Shown one piece after another: positions 42,112 to 52,566 of a DNA stretch of 64,000 bases. The stretch lies in NCBI GenBank assembly GCA_016705335.1, contig JADIYN010000009.1, positions 102,550 through 166,549 on the forward strand, in the 5' to 3' direction. The notes under the pieces were generated by a model. The model was given only the letters and a program-made list of their open reading frames with translations, had not been told where the DNA came from and ran no database searches. Every line of letters starts with the position of its first letter. The first letter of the stretch is position 1. The DNA is from Draconibacterium sp. (lineage in GTDB: Bacteria > Bacteroidota > Bacteroidia > Bacteroidales > Prolixibacteraceae). The translations under genes and the position numbers were made by a program.

Positions 42112-43663
42112 ATGATTACACTCAAAATAAATAACACTGAAATTCAGGTTGAAGAAGGCACTTCAGTAATGAAAGCCGCGCAGGCAATGGGAATTGACGT
42201 TCCAAATATGTGCTGGCATGATGAACTTGAACACTTCACTTCGTGCATGTTGTGCCTTGTAAAAGACAAGTCGAATGGCAAACTTTTTCCCTCATGTTCG
42301 GTAAAAGCCACCGAAGGACTGGACGTTGTAACCGATGATTCGGAAATTAAAGAAGCCCGGCAAACTGCGCTGGAATTGCTTCTCAGCGAGCATGTTGGCG
42401 ACTGTGAAGCGCCCTGCCAGATTGCCTGTCCGGCCCACATGAATATCCCCCTGATGAACAGATTAATTGCGGCTGGAAAGTTCGATGAATCGCTGGCAGT
42501 TGTGAAATGTGACATTGCTTTGCCGGCAGTTCTGGGCCGCATTTGTCCGGCTCCCTGCGAAGGTGCCTGCCACCGGAAAACTGTTGACGAACCCATTTCA
42601 ATTTGCCTGCTGAAACGATTTGTTGGCGATGAAGGCGCTGAACCTGAAATTATTCCTGCTCCAAAAACAGGTAAAAAAGTTGTCGTAATTGGTGCCGGAC
42701 CTGCCGGTTTAGCCGCTGCTTATTATCTTCAAATTAAAGGTGTTCTGGTTACTTTGATTGATAAAAATGAAAAAGCAGGCGGATTGCTAAGAACAGCAAT
42801 TTCGGAGGAAATATTACCCAAAGAAGTTCTCGATAATGAAATCAAATCAATTCTTAAAACAGGAGTTGAATTCCATGGTGGAAAAGATATTACTGCTGAA
42901 GTTTTTGAAACTTTGAAAAAGATTTTGATGCAGTTATACTTGCCACGGAACTGTTGCTGAAAATGCAGAATTTTTTGGATTGAATGCTACTCCAAAAGGA
43001 ATTACGGCTGATAAAGATTCATACCAAACTTCCGAAAAGAATGTGTTTGCAATCGGAAACGTACTGCGTTCATCACGGTTGGCGGTGCGTTCTGTTGGAC
43101 AGGGAAAAGAAGTCGCCTTCTCTGTTTTACAGTATTTTAATGGTATGGAACCTAAAGGTGAACCCCGGATTTTCAACTCGCGTTTTGGAAAATTGGTGGT
43201 TGCTGAATTTTCAGAATATATAAAAGAATCGGTGGAAGGCAAACGTACATTCCCTGCAAACGGCGGACATTCAAGCTTTTCAAAAGAGGAAGCGATAGCT
43301 GAAGCTGAACGGTGTCTTCATTGCGATTGCCGTGCGATTGATAATTGTAAGTTGCGAGATTATTCAAACCAATACAATGTTGACCAAAAGCGATTTAAAA
43401 CTAGTGAACGCCGCCATATCACAAAACAAATAAATCACGGCTCGGTGGTTTACGAACCGCAAAAGTGCATTAAATGTGGTATTTGTGTAAGACTTACCGA
43501 AAAACATGGCGAAAAGTACGGATTTACTTATATTGGACGTGGATTCGACGTTGAAATTGGAATTCCGTTCAATGAAGAACTTGAAGTTGGATTATCAAAA
43601 ATAGCGGTAAAAGTTGCGGAGGGATGTCCAACGGGGGCGATTTCATTGAAGAATGTCGATTAA
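42112..43663 (+). CDS. [2Fe-2S]/4Fe-4S flavoprotein, GltD-like (NAD(P)H oxidoreductase)
   Basis: About 517 residues restored. Domains: N-terminal NuoG/HydA-type [2Fe-2S] ferredoxin (residues 1-80, Cys in NMCWHDELEHFTSCMLC), a HVGDCEAPCQIACP cluster region, a dihydropyrimidine-dehydrogenase-like 4Fe-4S helical domain (ICPAPCEGACHRK), a GltD-type FAD domain (VVVIGAGPAGLAAAYYL), and C-terminal Cys motifs (CLHCDCRAIDNC; CIKCGICVRLTEK). One A missing near 42914-42918 splits the frame; correction gives ETLKKDFDAVILATGT. It lacks a hydrogenase H-cluster domain. By family logic it should exchange electrons between NADPH and ferredoxin together with the NuoEF fusion. Confidence 0.83.
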
Positions 43664-43757
43664 CGAATGATGATTAACGAATTTCGATTTTTGATTTTGA
43701 AAAAGGTCAAATTTGCAATCAAAAATCTGCAATCGTTAATCGTTAATAAAAACAAAT
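43664..43757. repeat. GATTAACGAAT-type repeats and inverted repeat
   Basis: Direct repeats ATTAACGAATGATGATTAAC, CGAATTTCGATTTTTGATTT and a terminal ATCGTTAATCGTTAAT that is complementary to the first unit. The flavoprotein stop is inside the first unit. Confidence 0.6.
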
Positions 43758-43766
43758 AAATTGAAT

Positions 43767-44873
43767 ATGAAATACTTGCAACTAATAGTTTATCTCTTTT
43801 TCGTTTTTAAAATCGTTGCCCAGCCCACCGATTCGTGGCCCATTTTTCGTGGCGACCAAAATCTGAAAGGGGTTTCGAAATCCACACTTCCAGCTTCACC
43901 AAAATTATTATGGACATTTGCTACTGGCGACAATATTAAATCTGCACCAGTTATCGATAAAGGGAAAAGTTGTAATTGGTTCCACTGATGGTTTTGTGTA
44001 TTGTCTAGACACAAACGGAAAACAACTTTGGAAATTTGAAACCGGAAATGCAATTGAAGCTTCCGCATTGATTCATGAAAATGTGGTTTACATTGGTAAT
44101 CTTGATGGAACTTGTATGCACTCGATTTAAACTCCGGGAAAAAACTCTGGGAATACGAAACCGATAACCAGATTATTGGCTCAGCCAACTGGTGGAAAGA
44201 AGGCTCTGTAACAAGCATTATTGTTGGCAGTTACGATTATTACCTGCATTGCGTTGATGCCAAAACCGGAAAAGTGCGCTGGAAATATGAATCAGATAAT
44301 TTTATCAACGGGGCGGCTGCATGTTCAAATAGCAAGGCTTATTTTGGAGGTTGCGATGGCTTTCTTCATATTGTTGATATTGCCACCGGGAAACTTTTCA
44401 AAAAAATAGATGTGGCTACTTATGTGGCTAATTCAATAACTGTTGATGGCGATAAAGCTTACATTGGCGATTATGATGGCCGGTTTTTTCAGGTCGATAT
44501 AAAAGCCGAAAAAACTTCATGGGTTTGGGAACACGAAACTACAAAACTCCAGTTTATTGCTTCCGCGGCACTTGTGGGCAACAAGGTTTTAACAGCCAAC
44601 CACAACAAATTTCTGTATTGTTTTGATAAAGATTCGGGCAAAAAACTTTGGGAATACAACACCGGCAAACAGGTGGAAGCCTCACCTGTTGTGGTTGGCG
44701 ACAAGGTAATTATTGCAAACATGCGTGGAGATTTGGCAATTGTAAACCTGTCCGACGGCAAACCTGTGTGGACATATGAAATCGGCGGCCAAATAATTAA
44801 CAATCCTGCGGTTGCAAATGGACGGATTTATGTTGGTGCCTACGATGGAAATGTGTATTGTTTAGGAGACTGA
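43767..44873 (+). CDS. Secreted PQQ-like beta-propeller protein (redox island, 5)
   Basis: About 369 residues with a signal peptide (MKYLQLIVYLFFVFKIVA, then QPTDSW). Start is the ATG at 43767, not the TTG 6 bases before. The mature part opens with WPIFRGDQNLKGVSKS. Seven to eight repeats follow (YCLDTNGKQLWKFETGN, DLNSGKKLWEYETDN, DAKTGKVRWKYESDN, DKDSGKKLWEYNTGK), with a regular TGN/TDN turn. One extra A near 43965 and an indel near 44120 break the frame. It closes the redox island. The repeats are more regular than in the other propellers. Confidence 0.8.
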
Positions 44874-44924
44874 AGCCCCTCTGCCTTCGGCATCTCCCCG
44901 GAGGGGAGAATAAGGACAGGTGGG
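44874..44924. repeat. CTCCCC-family repeat
   Basis: CCCCTCTGCCTTCGGCATCT, then CCCCGGAGGGGAG, then AATAAGGACAGGTGGG, directly after the propeller stop. The inner CTCCCCGGAGGGGAG is palindromic. Confidence 0.7.
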
Positions 44925-44964
44925 TTATTCTTATATAAAATGATTTAATTGTGAATTTTTTAAC

Positions 44965-44992
44965 ACTCCCCCTTCGGGGGAGCAGGAGGGGC
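44965..44992. repeat. CTCCCCCTTCGGGGGAG repeat supplying a Shine-Dalgarno site
   Basis: ACTCCCCCTTCGGGGGAG (hairpin with TTCG loop) followed by CAGGAGGGGCG. The AGGAGG lies about 6 bases before the glycosyltransferase ATG and would act as its ribosome binding site, unusual for Bacteroidota. Confidence 0.75.
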
Positions 44993-44993
44993 G

Positions 44994-46279
44994 ATGAACA
45001 TCATTCAAATCATACCTGGTTCGGGAGGAAGTTTTTACTGCGGCAATTGTTTGCGCGATAGTAAATATGTTGATGCACTGCGCAAACAGGGGCATCAGGT
45101 TGTAAAAATCCCAATGTACCTGCCACTGTTTTCCGATGAACATGACATTGGGGAAATACCAATTTTTTACGGGGCAATTGCCATGTACCTAAAACAAGTT
45201 TATCCTGTTTTCAGGAAAATGCCCGTTTGGTTCGAAAAACTGCTCAACTCAAAACCTATGATGAAAATGGCAGCTTCAATGGCTGGTTCAACCCGTGCCA
45301 AAGGTTTGGAAGACATGACCATTTCCATGTTGCTGGGTGAACATGGACAGCAAAAAGAAGAACTCGATAAAATGGTTGACTGGATAGTGGAACATTGCAA
45401 ACCGGATATTATCCATATTTCAAATGCTCTGCTTTTGGGATTAGCCCGAAGATTAAAAGAAAAAACAGGAGTGCCAGTTCTTTGTTCGTTGCAGGATGAA
45501 GATGTTTGGGTGGATGCCATGCAACCCAAATTTCAGCAAAAGATATGGAATTTAATGCACGATCGCGCCGAAGATGTTGATGCACTGGTGGCAGTGAGCA
45601 ATTATTTCGCTAACGAAATAAAAAAACGGATGAACTTAAAATCCGAAAAAATTCACACTTTCTATCTCGGTGTGGATACCGAAGATTATAAGTATATTCC
45701 TGTTCAGGAAAAGCCCCGGAATGTTGGATATATTTCGCGCATGTGCCACAAAGATGGTTTCGATATTGTGGTGGATGCATTTATTGATTTAAAGAAAAAC
45801 ACTGGTTTTGAAGACGTTAAATTGATAGCAACCGGAGGTTTAACCGGCGATGACAAAACATTCCTGAAAGAACAAAAACAAAAAATCAAAAACAATAATT
45901 TAGAAGATTCATTCGAAATAATTGAAGAATTTGAAGGTGATGCGCGGCATAATTTTTTCAAAAAAGTTTCAATGGTTTCTGTTCCGGTGCGGATTGGTGA
46001 AGCATTTGGAATGTATTTACTTGAGTCAATGGCATCAGGAATTCCGGTTGTTCAGCCGGCTTTGGGCGCCTTCCCCGAAATTGTGGAAAAATCGGGCGGC
46101 GGCGTAACCTATTCACCCAATACGCCAAAAAAACTCAGCGAAACTGGGCTGATTTGCTTTCCAATCCCGAAAAACTTGAAAAACTAAGTCGCGATGGTTA
46201 TGAAGGCACAAAAAAGCATTTCAATATACACAACCACGCAGCAGAAATAATTGGGCTGTATGAAAGTTTAAGAAAATAA
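44994..46279 (+). CDS. Glycosyltransferase, GT4/family 1 type
   Basis: About 428 residues restored. It begins MNIIQIIPGSGGSFYCGNCL and is a GT-B fold retaining glycosyltransferase: the C-terminal half has NVGYISRMCHKDGFDIVVDA, EFEGDARHNFFKKVSMVSVP and the catalytic Glu region EAFGMYLLESMASGIPVV. One G is missing near 46143-46149; correction gives NTPKKLSENWADLLSNP and a C-terminus ESLRK. No membrane helices. The donor and acceptor sugars are unknown. The start is placed right after the repeat that carries its ribosome binding site. Confidence 0.82.
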
Positions 46280-46296
46280 CTATGAGTTCTATGTGC

Positions 46297-46323
46297 CTAT
46301 GTGGTATTAAATGAACCACATAG
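46297..46323. repeat. CTATGTGGT inverted repeat
   Basis: CTATGTGGT, a 9-base loop, then ACCACATAG: a perfect 9-bp stem between the glycosyltransferase stop and the ABC ATPase start. Units CTATGTG recur just outside it. It lacks a T run and so is not a clear terminator. Confidence 0.65.
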
Positions 46324-46353
46324 ACACAGGACAGCAAAGAAAAACTATACAAT

Positions 46354-47026
46354 ATGCTACTACTCCTGCAAAATATTACAAAAGGTTACGGGCAACGGAA
46401 CACACAGCTTTAGGGAAGTTTTAAACGACCTCAACCTCGAAATTGAAAAAGGTGAGAAAATATCAATTGTTGGGCCAAGCGGTTCCGGAAAAACTACTTT
46501 GCTCAATTTATTGGGAACTCTTGATCTACCGGATTCTGGAAAAATACTTTTTAACGGGAATGATTTGACCTCTTACTCAAAAACAGATCTGGCAGATTTC
46601 CGAAACAAACACCTCGGTTTTATTTTTCAGTTGCATCATTTAATGCCGCAACTCACACTTTTTGAAAATGTGTTGTTACCACTTTTAGCACAGGGAAATA
46701 AAATTTCGAAAGAACAAAAAGAGTGGGCTGAATACCTGATTCAAAAAGTAGGGATTTGGGAACAGCGCCATCAAAAACCAGCAGAAATGTCGGGAGGTGA
46801 ATGTCAGCGGACAGCAGTTGTGCGCGCCCTGATAAACAAACCGGAACTGATTTTAGCTGACGAACCCACCGGCGCACTTGACGAAGAAAATGCAACAGCA
46901 CTTTCAGCCTTGCTGATTCAATTGAGTGATGAAGAAAATGTAACGCTGATTACGGTTACTCACTCTTCGGAACTGGCAGGAAAAATGGACAAACGGTATT
47001 TGTTGAAAGGTGGAAGGTTAGTTTAA
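46354..47026 (+). CDS. ABC transporter ATP-binding protein (LolD/MacB-type)
   Basis: ATPase of about 224 residues that pairs with the FtsX-type permease downstream. The natural start is the ATG at 46354 (MLLLLQNITKGYGQRNT), with one indel near 46410 that joins it to REVLNDLNLEIEKGEK. Walker A GPSGSGKTT, Q-loop FIFQLHHLMP, signature MSGGECQR, Walker B LILADEPTGALD and switch His TVTHSSE are all visible. An older start further up would read through the inverted repeat and is unlikely. Such pairs export lipoproteins, peptides or drugs. The substrate is unknown. Confidence 0.85.
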
Positions 47027-47060
47027 AGTTTAAAGTTCAAAGTTCAAAGTTTAAGTTTAA
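47021..47060. repeat. Tandem GTTTAAAG / GTTCAAA repeat
   Basis: AGTTTAAAGTTTAAAGTTCA followed by further AAGTTCAAAG units, overlapping the stop of the ATPase gene and leading to the permease start. Confidence 0.75.
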
Positions 47061-47081
47061 TGTATTGCAGTTCAAGTGAAA

Positions 47082-50000
47082 ATGAAGTTCAATTATATAT
47101 TTAAAACATTTATCCACTATTTCAAACCCAACCTGTTGGTGGCACTTGGCGTTGTTGTCAGCACCGCAGTATTAACAGGTTCGCTGATTATCGGGGATTC
47201 TGTGCGATACAGTTTACAGCAATCCACATTTTCAAGGTTGGGCGAAACAACCCATTTGGTATCGGTAAAAGAACGATATTTCAGACAGGAAATGGCCGGT
47301 GAAATGGAAGCCGATAATCCTGAAATTAAAGCCACATCTGTTTTATTACTTGAAGGAATGGCTGTTACAGACGGCGGACAAAACCGGGTAAACAAAGTTC
47401 AGGTAGTTGGTGTAAATCAGGATTTTGCGGAGATTTCAAAAACTAATTTGTTTGCCGAACTTCAAAACAATGAAATCGCAATTAGTGAAAACCTTTCAGA
47501 AAGGTTGCAAATAAAAGAGGGCGACAATCTTTTGGTGCGCATCCAAAAAGCCAGTCTGATTCCAATGAACGCACCATTTGTTTCTGCTGAAGAAACAAGT
47601 GTTTCGTTACAGGCAACAGTAAAAAAAGTCGTTCAAAAAGAGGAACTGGGAAGGTTCAGCCTAAAAAATTCACAAACTGCACCCTACAATATTTTCCTTT
47701 CAATAAACCGATTGAATAAATTGATGGAATTCGAAGGAAAAGCAAATCAAATTCTGATTACCACAAATCTCGAAATCGGTCAGGTTGCCAAATCGGTTAA
47801 AAACTGCCTGACGCCTGAAGATGCCGGACTTCAAATTAAAAAAATTGAAGCAACCAACGAAATCGAAATTTCAACAGAACGCGTTTTCCTTGAAGATAAA
47901 ATATCAGAAACACTAAATAAATTGCCGGATGCAGAGTTGATATTGACCTATTTTGTGAATGGAATTGAGAAAACGGAAGATCTAAGAAAGTCGGAAGCCA
48001 GAAGTCAGAAGTCGGAAGAAAACCCGCAACCTGAAACCCGAAACCTGCAACCTGTAACTCCTGCCATCCCCTACTTTGTTTCTACAATCCCCAACGACCA
48101 ACTTGCAGAAAACGAAATTATCCTAAATCAATGGGCTGCCGATGATTTGCAGGCAAAAGTTGGAGACAGTATTACTTTACAATATTTTGAAATTGCTCCG
48201 CTGCGCCAGTTGGTTAACAAGGAAGCCAAATTTATACTCAGACAAATAATCCCGATGAACGCTGCATTGTCAGATTCAACACGGGTGCTCACTGCCGGGA
48301 GTGGGAAGCAGGAGTTCCAATAAATCTTGACGTTATTCGTGATAAAGACGAAAAATACTGGGAGGATTTTAAAGGAACGCCAAAAGCTTTTGTTTCGGAT
48401 GATGCCGCATTAAAAATGTGGTCGAACCGTTTTGGGAATTACACGGCTGTGCGTTTTCCGGCTGAATCTTTTGACGAAAACAAATACAATCAAATATTTG
48501 CCTCAGAAATTGAGCCGGCTGATTTGGGAATGTCAATTTCACCCATTCGGGAACAGGGAGTTCAGGCAGCGCAAAACGGAACTGATTTTAGCGGACTTTT
48601 TATCGGGTTGAGCTTCTTTTTGCTGGTGGCCGCCATTATTTTAACGGCTTTACTCTTCCGTTTCAACCTCGAAAACCGTTCGGCACAAATCGGATTGTTT
48701 GATGCGCTGGGTTTTAAACAAAAACAGGTGCGCGGTTTTTTTCTTTACGAAGGAATTGTTGTGGCTTTGTTTGGCGGAATTATAGGACTTTTAGTTTCGG
48801 TTTTCTACACGTCGTTGGTTTTTAAAATCCTGAATACCTTGTGGTTTGAAATAGTTCGCACCGATGTTTTGTCGATCAAAATCAACCCGGTAACACTAAT
48901 TTTAGGACTGATAATAAGTTTTCTGGTTTCAATGATTGCCATTTTTGTTTCCGTACGGCAATTTCAAAAACAAAAAACGGCCGATCTTCAAAAACAAATT
49001 ATAACCGGCAGAAACAAACAAAAAAAGTTCTGGTTAAACGGATTAATGTACGTTTCGATAATTGTTTCAATTGCCATTTTTGTTTACCAGGTTTCAGGAA
49101 TAAATCAAATGAATCCCGCGTTGTTCTTTTTGTCGGGAGCGCTTTTACTCCCCGGATTACTGCTCTTATTCAGAAATACGCTTTATTGGATTGAATCAAA
49201 AAATCAAGCCGGTTTTAGTGCAGCAAGATTATCACAACTAAACCTGACGCGAAATAAAAGACGCTCTTTAACTATAGTTACTCTTTTTGCAATTGGAACT
49301 TTTATGGTAGTTTCCACCGGCTCCAACAAACTCGATTTATTTGCCAATGCACAGAACAAAACGAGCGGCACCGGCGGGTTTATGTATTTTGCCGAAACCA
49401 CAATACCTATTTTATTCGATATAAACAATACTGAAAAACGTGCCGATGAGGGAATTTTAACTGATTTTACAGCAGTACAATTCAGTAAAGTTGATGGTGA
49501 TGATGCAAGCTGTTTAAACCTGAACAGGATTTCGCAACCCGCCATTTTGGGTGTCAATCCCGATGCTTTAAATGGGAGATTTTCGTTTGCCGCCAAAACT
49601 GAGGATTTGGGTGAAAATGATCCATGGATTGCATTAAATCAGGATTTTAATGATGGAACAATCCCGGCAATTGCCGACCAAACCGTAATCCAGTGGGGTT
49701 TGGGAATGAAAGTTGGTGACATTCTTATCTATCAAAATGAATTGGGTGACACAATCAGACTAAAATTAATTGCAGGTACTGCACCATCTGTTTTTCAGGG
49801 ATTTGTAATCATTTCAAACCAAAACTTTATAAAGAATTATCCTACCAAAAGCGGCACTAATATTTTTCTGATTGACGGAAATTCAGAAAACCAGCAGCAA
49901 ATTGGCGATGAATTGCAGTCAGTTTTTCGCGATTACGGTTGGGAAATGGAAACAACAGCAAAACGATTGGTTGAGTTCTATTCGGTTACCAACACTTATC

Positions 50001-50377
50001 TTTCCATTTTTCTTGCTTTGGGAGCGTTGGGTTTAATCCTCGGAACCGTTGGATTAGCAGTAATTCTGGCCCGCACGCTGCTTGAACGCCGTCGTGAAAT
50101 TGCAGTTATGCAGGCTGTTGGATTTAATGCCAAACCTATTTTCAAAATCATTTCGCTTGAATATTTAAGTTTACTTTTTGCTGGGGTTTTGATTGGTTTT
50201 ATTACCTCTGTTGTAGCCACATTACCAGCCTTTATTTCCGCAAATACAGGGGTTTCATTTGGTACTGTGGGATTAGTAGTTGGCCTGATTTTGGTGAATG
50301 GAATACTCTGGATATTTGGGCTGACCTGGTTCTCGTTGCAAAAGAAAACCTTGGTAAACAGGTTGCGGGTTGAGTAA
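47082..50377 (+). CDS. ABC transporter permease, FtsX-like (with repeat-derived insert)
   Basis: Large permease of about 1,098 residues. ATG at 47082 is preferred to the GTG at 47076. It has one N-terminal helix (NLLVALGVVVSTAVLTGSLI), a large periplasmic MacB-type domain, and then FtsX helices in the second half (GLFIGLSFFLLVAAIILTAL, GIVVALFGGIIGLLVSVF, LGLILGTVGLAVILARTLL and two others). At least one indel near 48290-48300 splits it; after it the sequence reads WEAGVPINLDVIRDKDEKYW. Residues about 303-328 (KSEARSQKSEENPQPETRNL) look like translated intergenic repeat DNA inserted in frame at 47987-48060. It pairs with the ATPase just upstream. Confidence 0.82.
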
Positions 50378-50588
50378 TAAAAAGCTCTAATAATTTTTGG
50401 AAACGGCTTCATTTTGCGAACAAATTTTCAATATATTAGATACTCAATCAAAAATGCCGAACAAGTTGACATTTGATCTGATCAAAAAATCATGCACTTT
50501 TTAAAAATGTAATAAATCAAACATTAATATATTCGGGCAATTACGAAATAGCTGCAATTTTCGGGTATAAACATGGTTGAGTTAATCA

Positions 50589-51615
50589 ATGAGAAATTGG
50601 ATATTAATATTAATTCTTCTTCATTTCATCCCGTTTAACGTGAGTGGACAAGAGAAAGAATGGCTACTGAACAAGGATTCTGTTTTTACATCAATATCTT
50701 CTGAACATTTTAATTTATACTCTTTTGATGGTCATCTTAGCAAAAAAACAAAGGTTGATATTTTAAATGAAAGGGAATCAGCTTATCAAGAGATTTCCGA
50801 TTTTTTTGGGATTAAACCAAATTTAACAATCAATATTTTCCTTTTCAGGAATGAACAATTAAAGTATAATCTTACCTGGTCATAAAGGTATTGGATGGGG
50901 ATTTGATAATAATATCGTTGAAGTATATAATGATTCAATACGAATGGACCCTTATCATGAGTTGGTGCATGTTATTGGATATATACTTAATGAACCTCCG
51001 GCGTTGATTGATGAGGGTACAGCAGTTTATCTATCTCAGTTATATGGGGACAAAGCTTTTTCAAAAATGATTGGTTACCCAACAAAAAGTATTAATGAAA
51101 TTCTTTTATTGCATAATAAAAAAGAAGGATTGATAACTATATCAACCTTACTTTCATATGATGAAATTGGTAATTCAAACAAATTTGTTTTGGAATATTG
51201 CACGTCAGCATCTTTTGTTGATTTCTTAATCAAGGAATTCGGCAAGCAAAAATTTCTGGAGTTATATAAATCATTATCAAATACAAATAGAGCAAGGAAT
51301 GAAATAATATTTGAAAAGATTTACCGTGTAGAATTTAGTCAAATCGAATATGAATGGACAAAATATAAAAGTATTGACAAAATAGAAATACATTTGAAGG
51401 CCAATAAATGTAAACTTTTCTATAATGGGGTTCCCCCCTCGTTTGGTATGTTCAAGAACCATCGAAAATTTAGCGTTGAATTACAAACCTATTCGATTTA
51501 TTTTCAGAATTGGTCCAAAATGTACTTTACGACGGTCTTAAATTTGCTTTTTAATGAAACGCGACAAGCACTTATTTGCTTCATGAAATTGACTAAAAGA
51601 ACAAGTATTAAATAA
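50589..51615 (+). CDS. Putative secreted zinc metallopeptidase (gluzincin-like)
   Basis: About 342 residues restored. Signal peptide MRNWILILILLHFIPFNVSG. A single C too many near 50875 breaks the frame; without it NLTGHKGIGWGFDNN joins the parts. Active-site candidate: YHELVHVIGYILN holds HELVH (HExxH) and, 19 residues or so on, DEGTAVYLSQLYG gives the likely third Glu ligand of gluzincins (peptidase MA-like). The last 80 residues show no clear domain. I do not recognise a named family. It is flanked by unrelated genes. Confidence 0.65.
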
Positions 51616-51775
51616 AAAAATAAGAATTTTACTTTCAATATTTTTAAATCGTTGAGGATATATAAAATTGAAACAATTGAATTAAGAAAAAATACATTTC
51701 CATCAGAATAAATGAACATTTTGCGAGGTGCTATTAGCTGTCCCGCAGGAATTTTATTCAACTTGCGTTCTAAAT

Positions 51776-51870
51776 GCACAGGCGGCGCCCTCCCCAAGGG
51801 GGCCGGCGCGGAACCCCCACCCGGGGGCCGGGGGCCGGCGGGGGGCCGCCCCGGGCCCCCCCCGCCCCCC
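51776..51870. repeat. Extreme G/C-rich low-complexity island
   Basis: About 95 bases that are almost pure G and C in an AT-rich genome. It starts with GCGCCCTCCCCAAGGGGGCC (a CTCCCC-family unit on the other strand) and degenerates to runs of G and C. It ends at CCCCCCTTTAATTAAAAC, 20 bases before the GNAT start. It could be a mis-assembled or slipped repeat rather than real sequence. Confidence 0.6.
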
Positions 51871-51889
51871 TTTAATTAAAACTTAAATC

Positions 51890-52498
51890 ATGAATCCATA
51901 TTCAACCAACAAATCAAAAAGATTTCAATATTACCGAAAACCTGACACGGGAAGCGTTTTGGAATTTGTATAAACCGGGTTGTGATGAGCATTTGGTTTT
52001 GAATAAACTTAGAAACAGCAAAAGTTATATCAGCAAACTTGACCTTATTGCCGTGTTTGAAAACAGGATTGTTGGTCATATTATTTCCACCAAAGCAAAA
52101 GTTATTGATTTGCAGGATTTTGAACATGAGGTTTTATGTGTTGGTCCGGTTTCTGTAATTCCTGAATTTCAAAAAAACGGAATCGGTTCGGAACTTATCA
52201 CCGAATCAATAAAAGTGGCAACAAAATCAGGGTTTTCCGGCATGATTCTTTTTGGAAACCCGAATATTATCATCGCTTTGGGTTTTTAAATGCCGAAAAT
52301 TATAGCATCTCTACAAAAGATGGTCAAAACTTTGAACCATTTATGGCTTTGGAACTTCAAAGAGAAGGTTTGAAAAACGTAAGTGGCAGGTTTTTTGAAG
52401 ATGAGTGTTTCACAATAAATGAAGAGGAACTGGTTGAATTTGAAAAACAATTTCCACATAAAGAAAAGAAAGTTACCGAAACACAGTTAAAGTTTTAG
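51890..52498 (+). CDS. GNAT family N-acetyltransferase
   Basis: About 203 residues restored. The ATG at 51890 is joined after one indel to IQPTNQKDFNITENLTREAF. The GNAT core shows LCVGPVSVIPEFQKNGIGSE, with the acetyl-CoA loop Q-x-x-G-I-G, and after one more missing C the sequence continues GNPEYYHRFGFLNAENYSIS, the usual end of this branch of GNAT enzymes (Cys-Phe-x-Asn-type). The C-terminal 70 residues include a helical tail ending TETQLKF. No signal peptide; cytosolic. Substrate unknown. The frame breaks are probably errors. Confidence 0.78.
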
Positions 52499-52566
52499 AA
52501 TTTCAGCCGGCACCGAAACAAAAGAAAAAACGAACAAAAACCAAAAATTATCTCACTTATTTCCTG

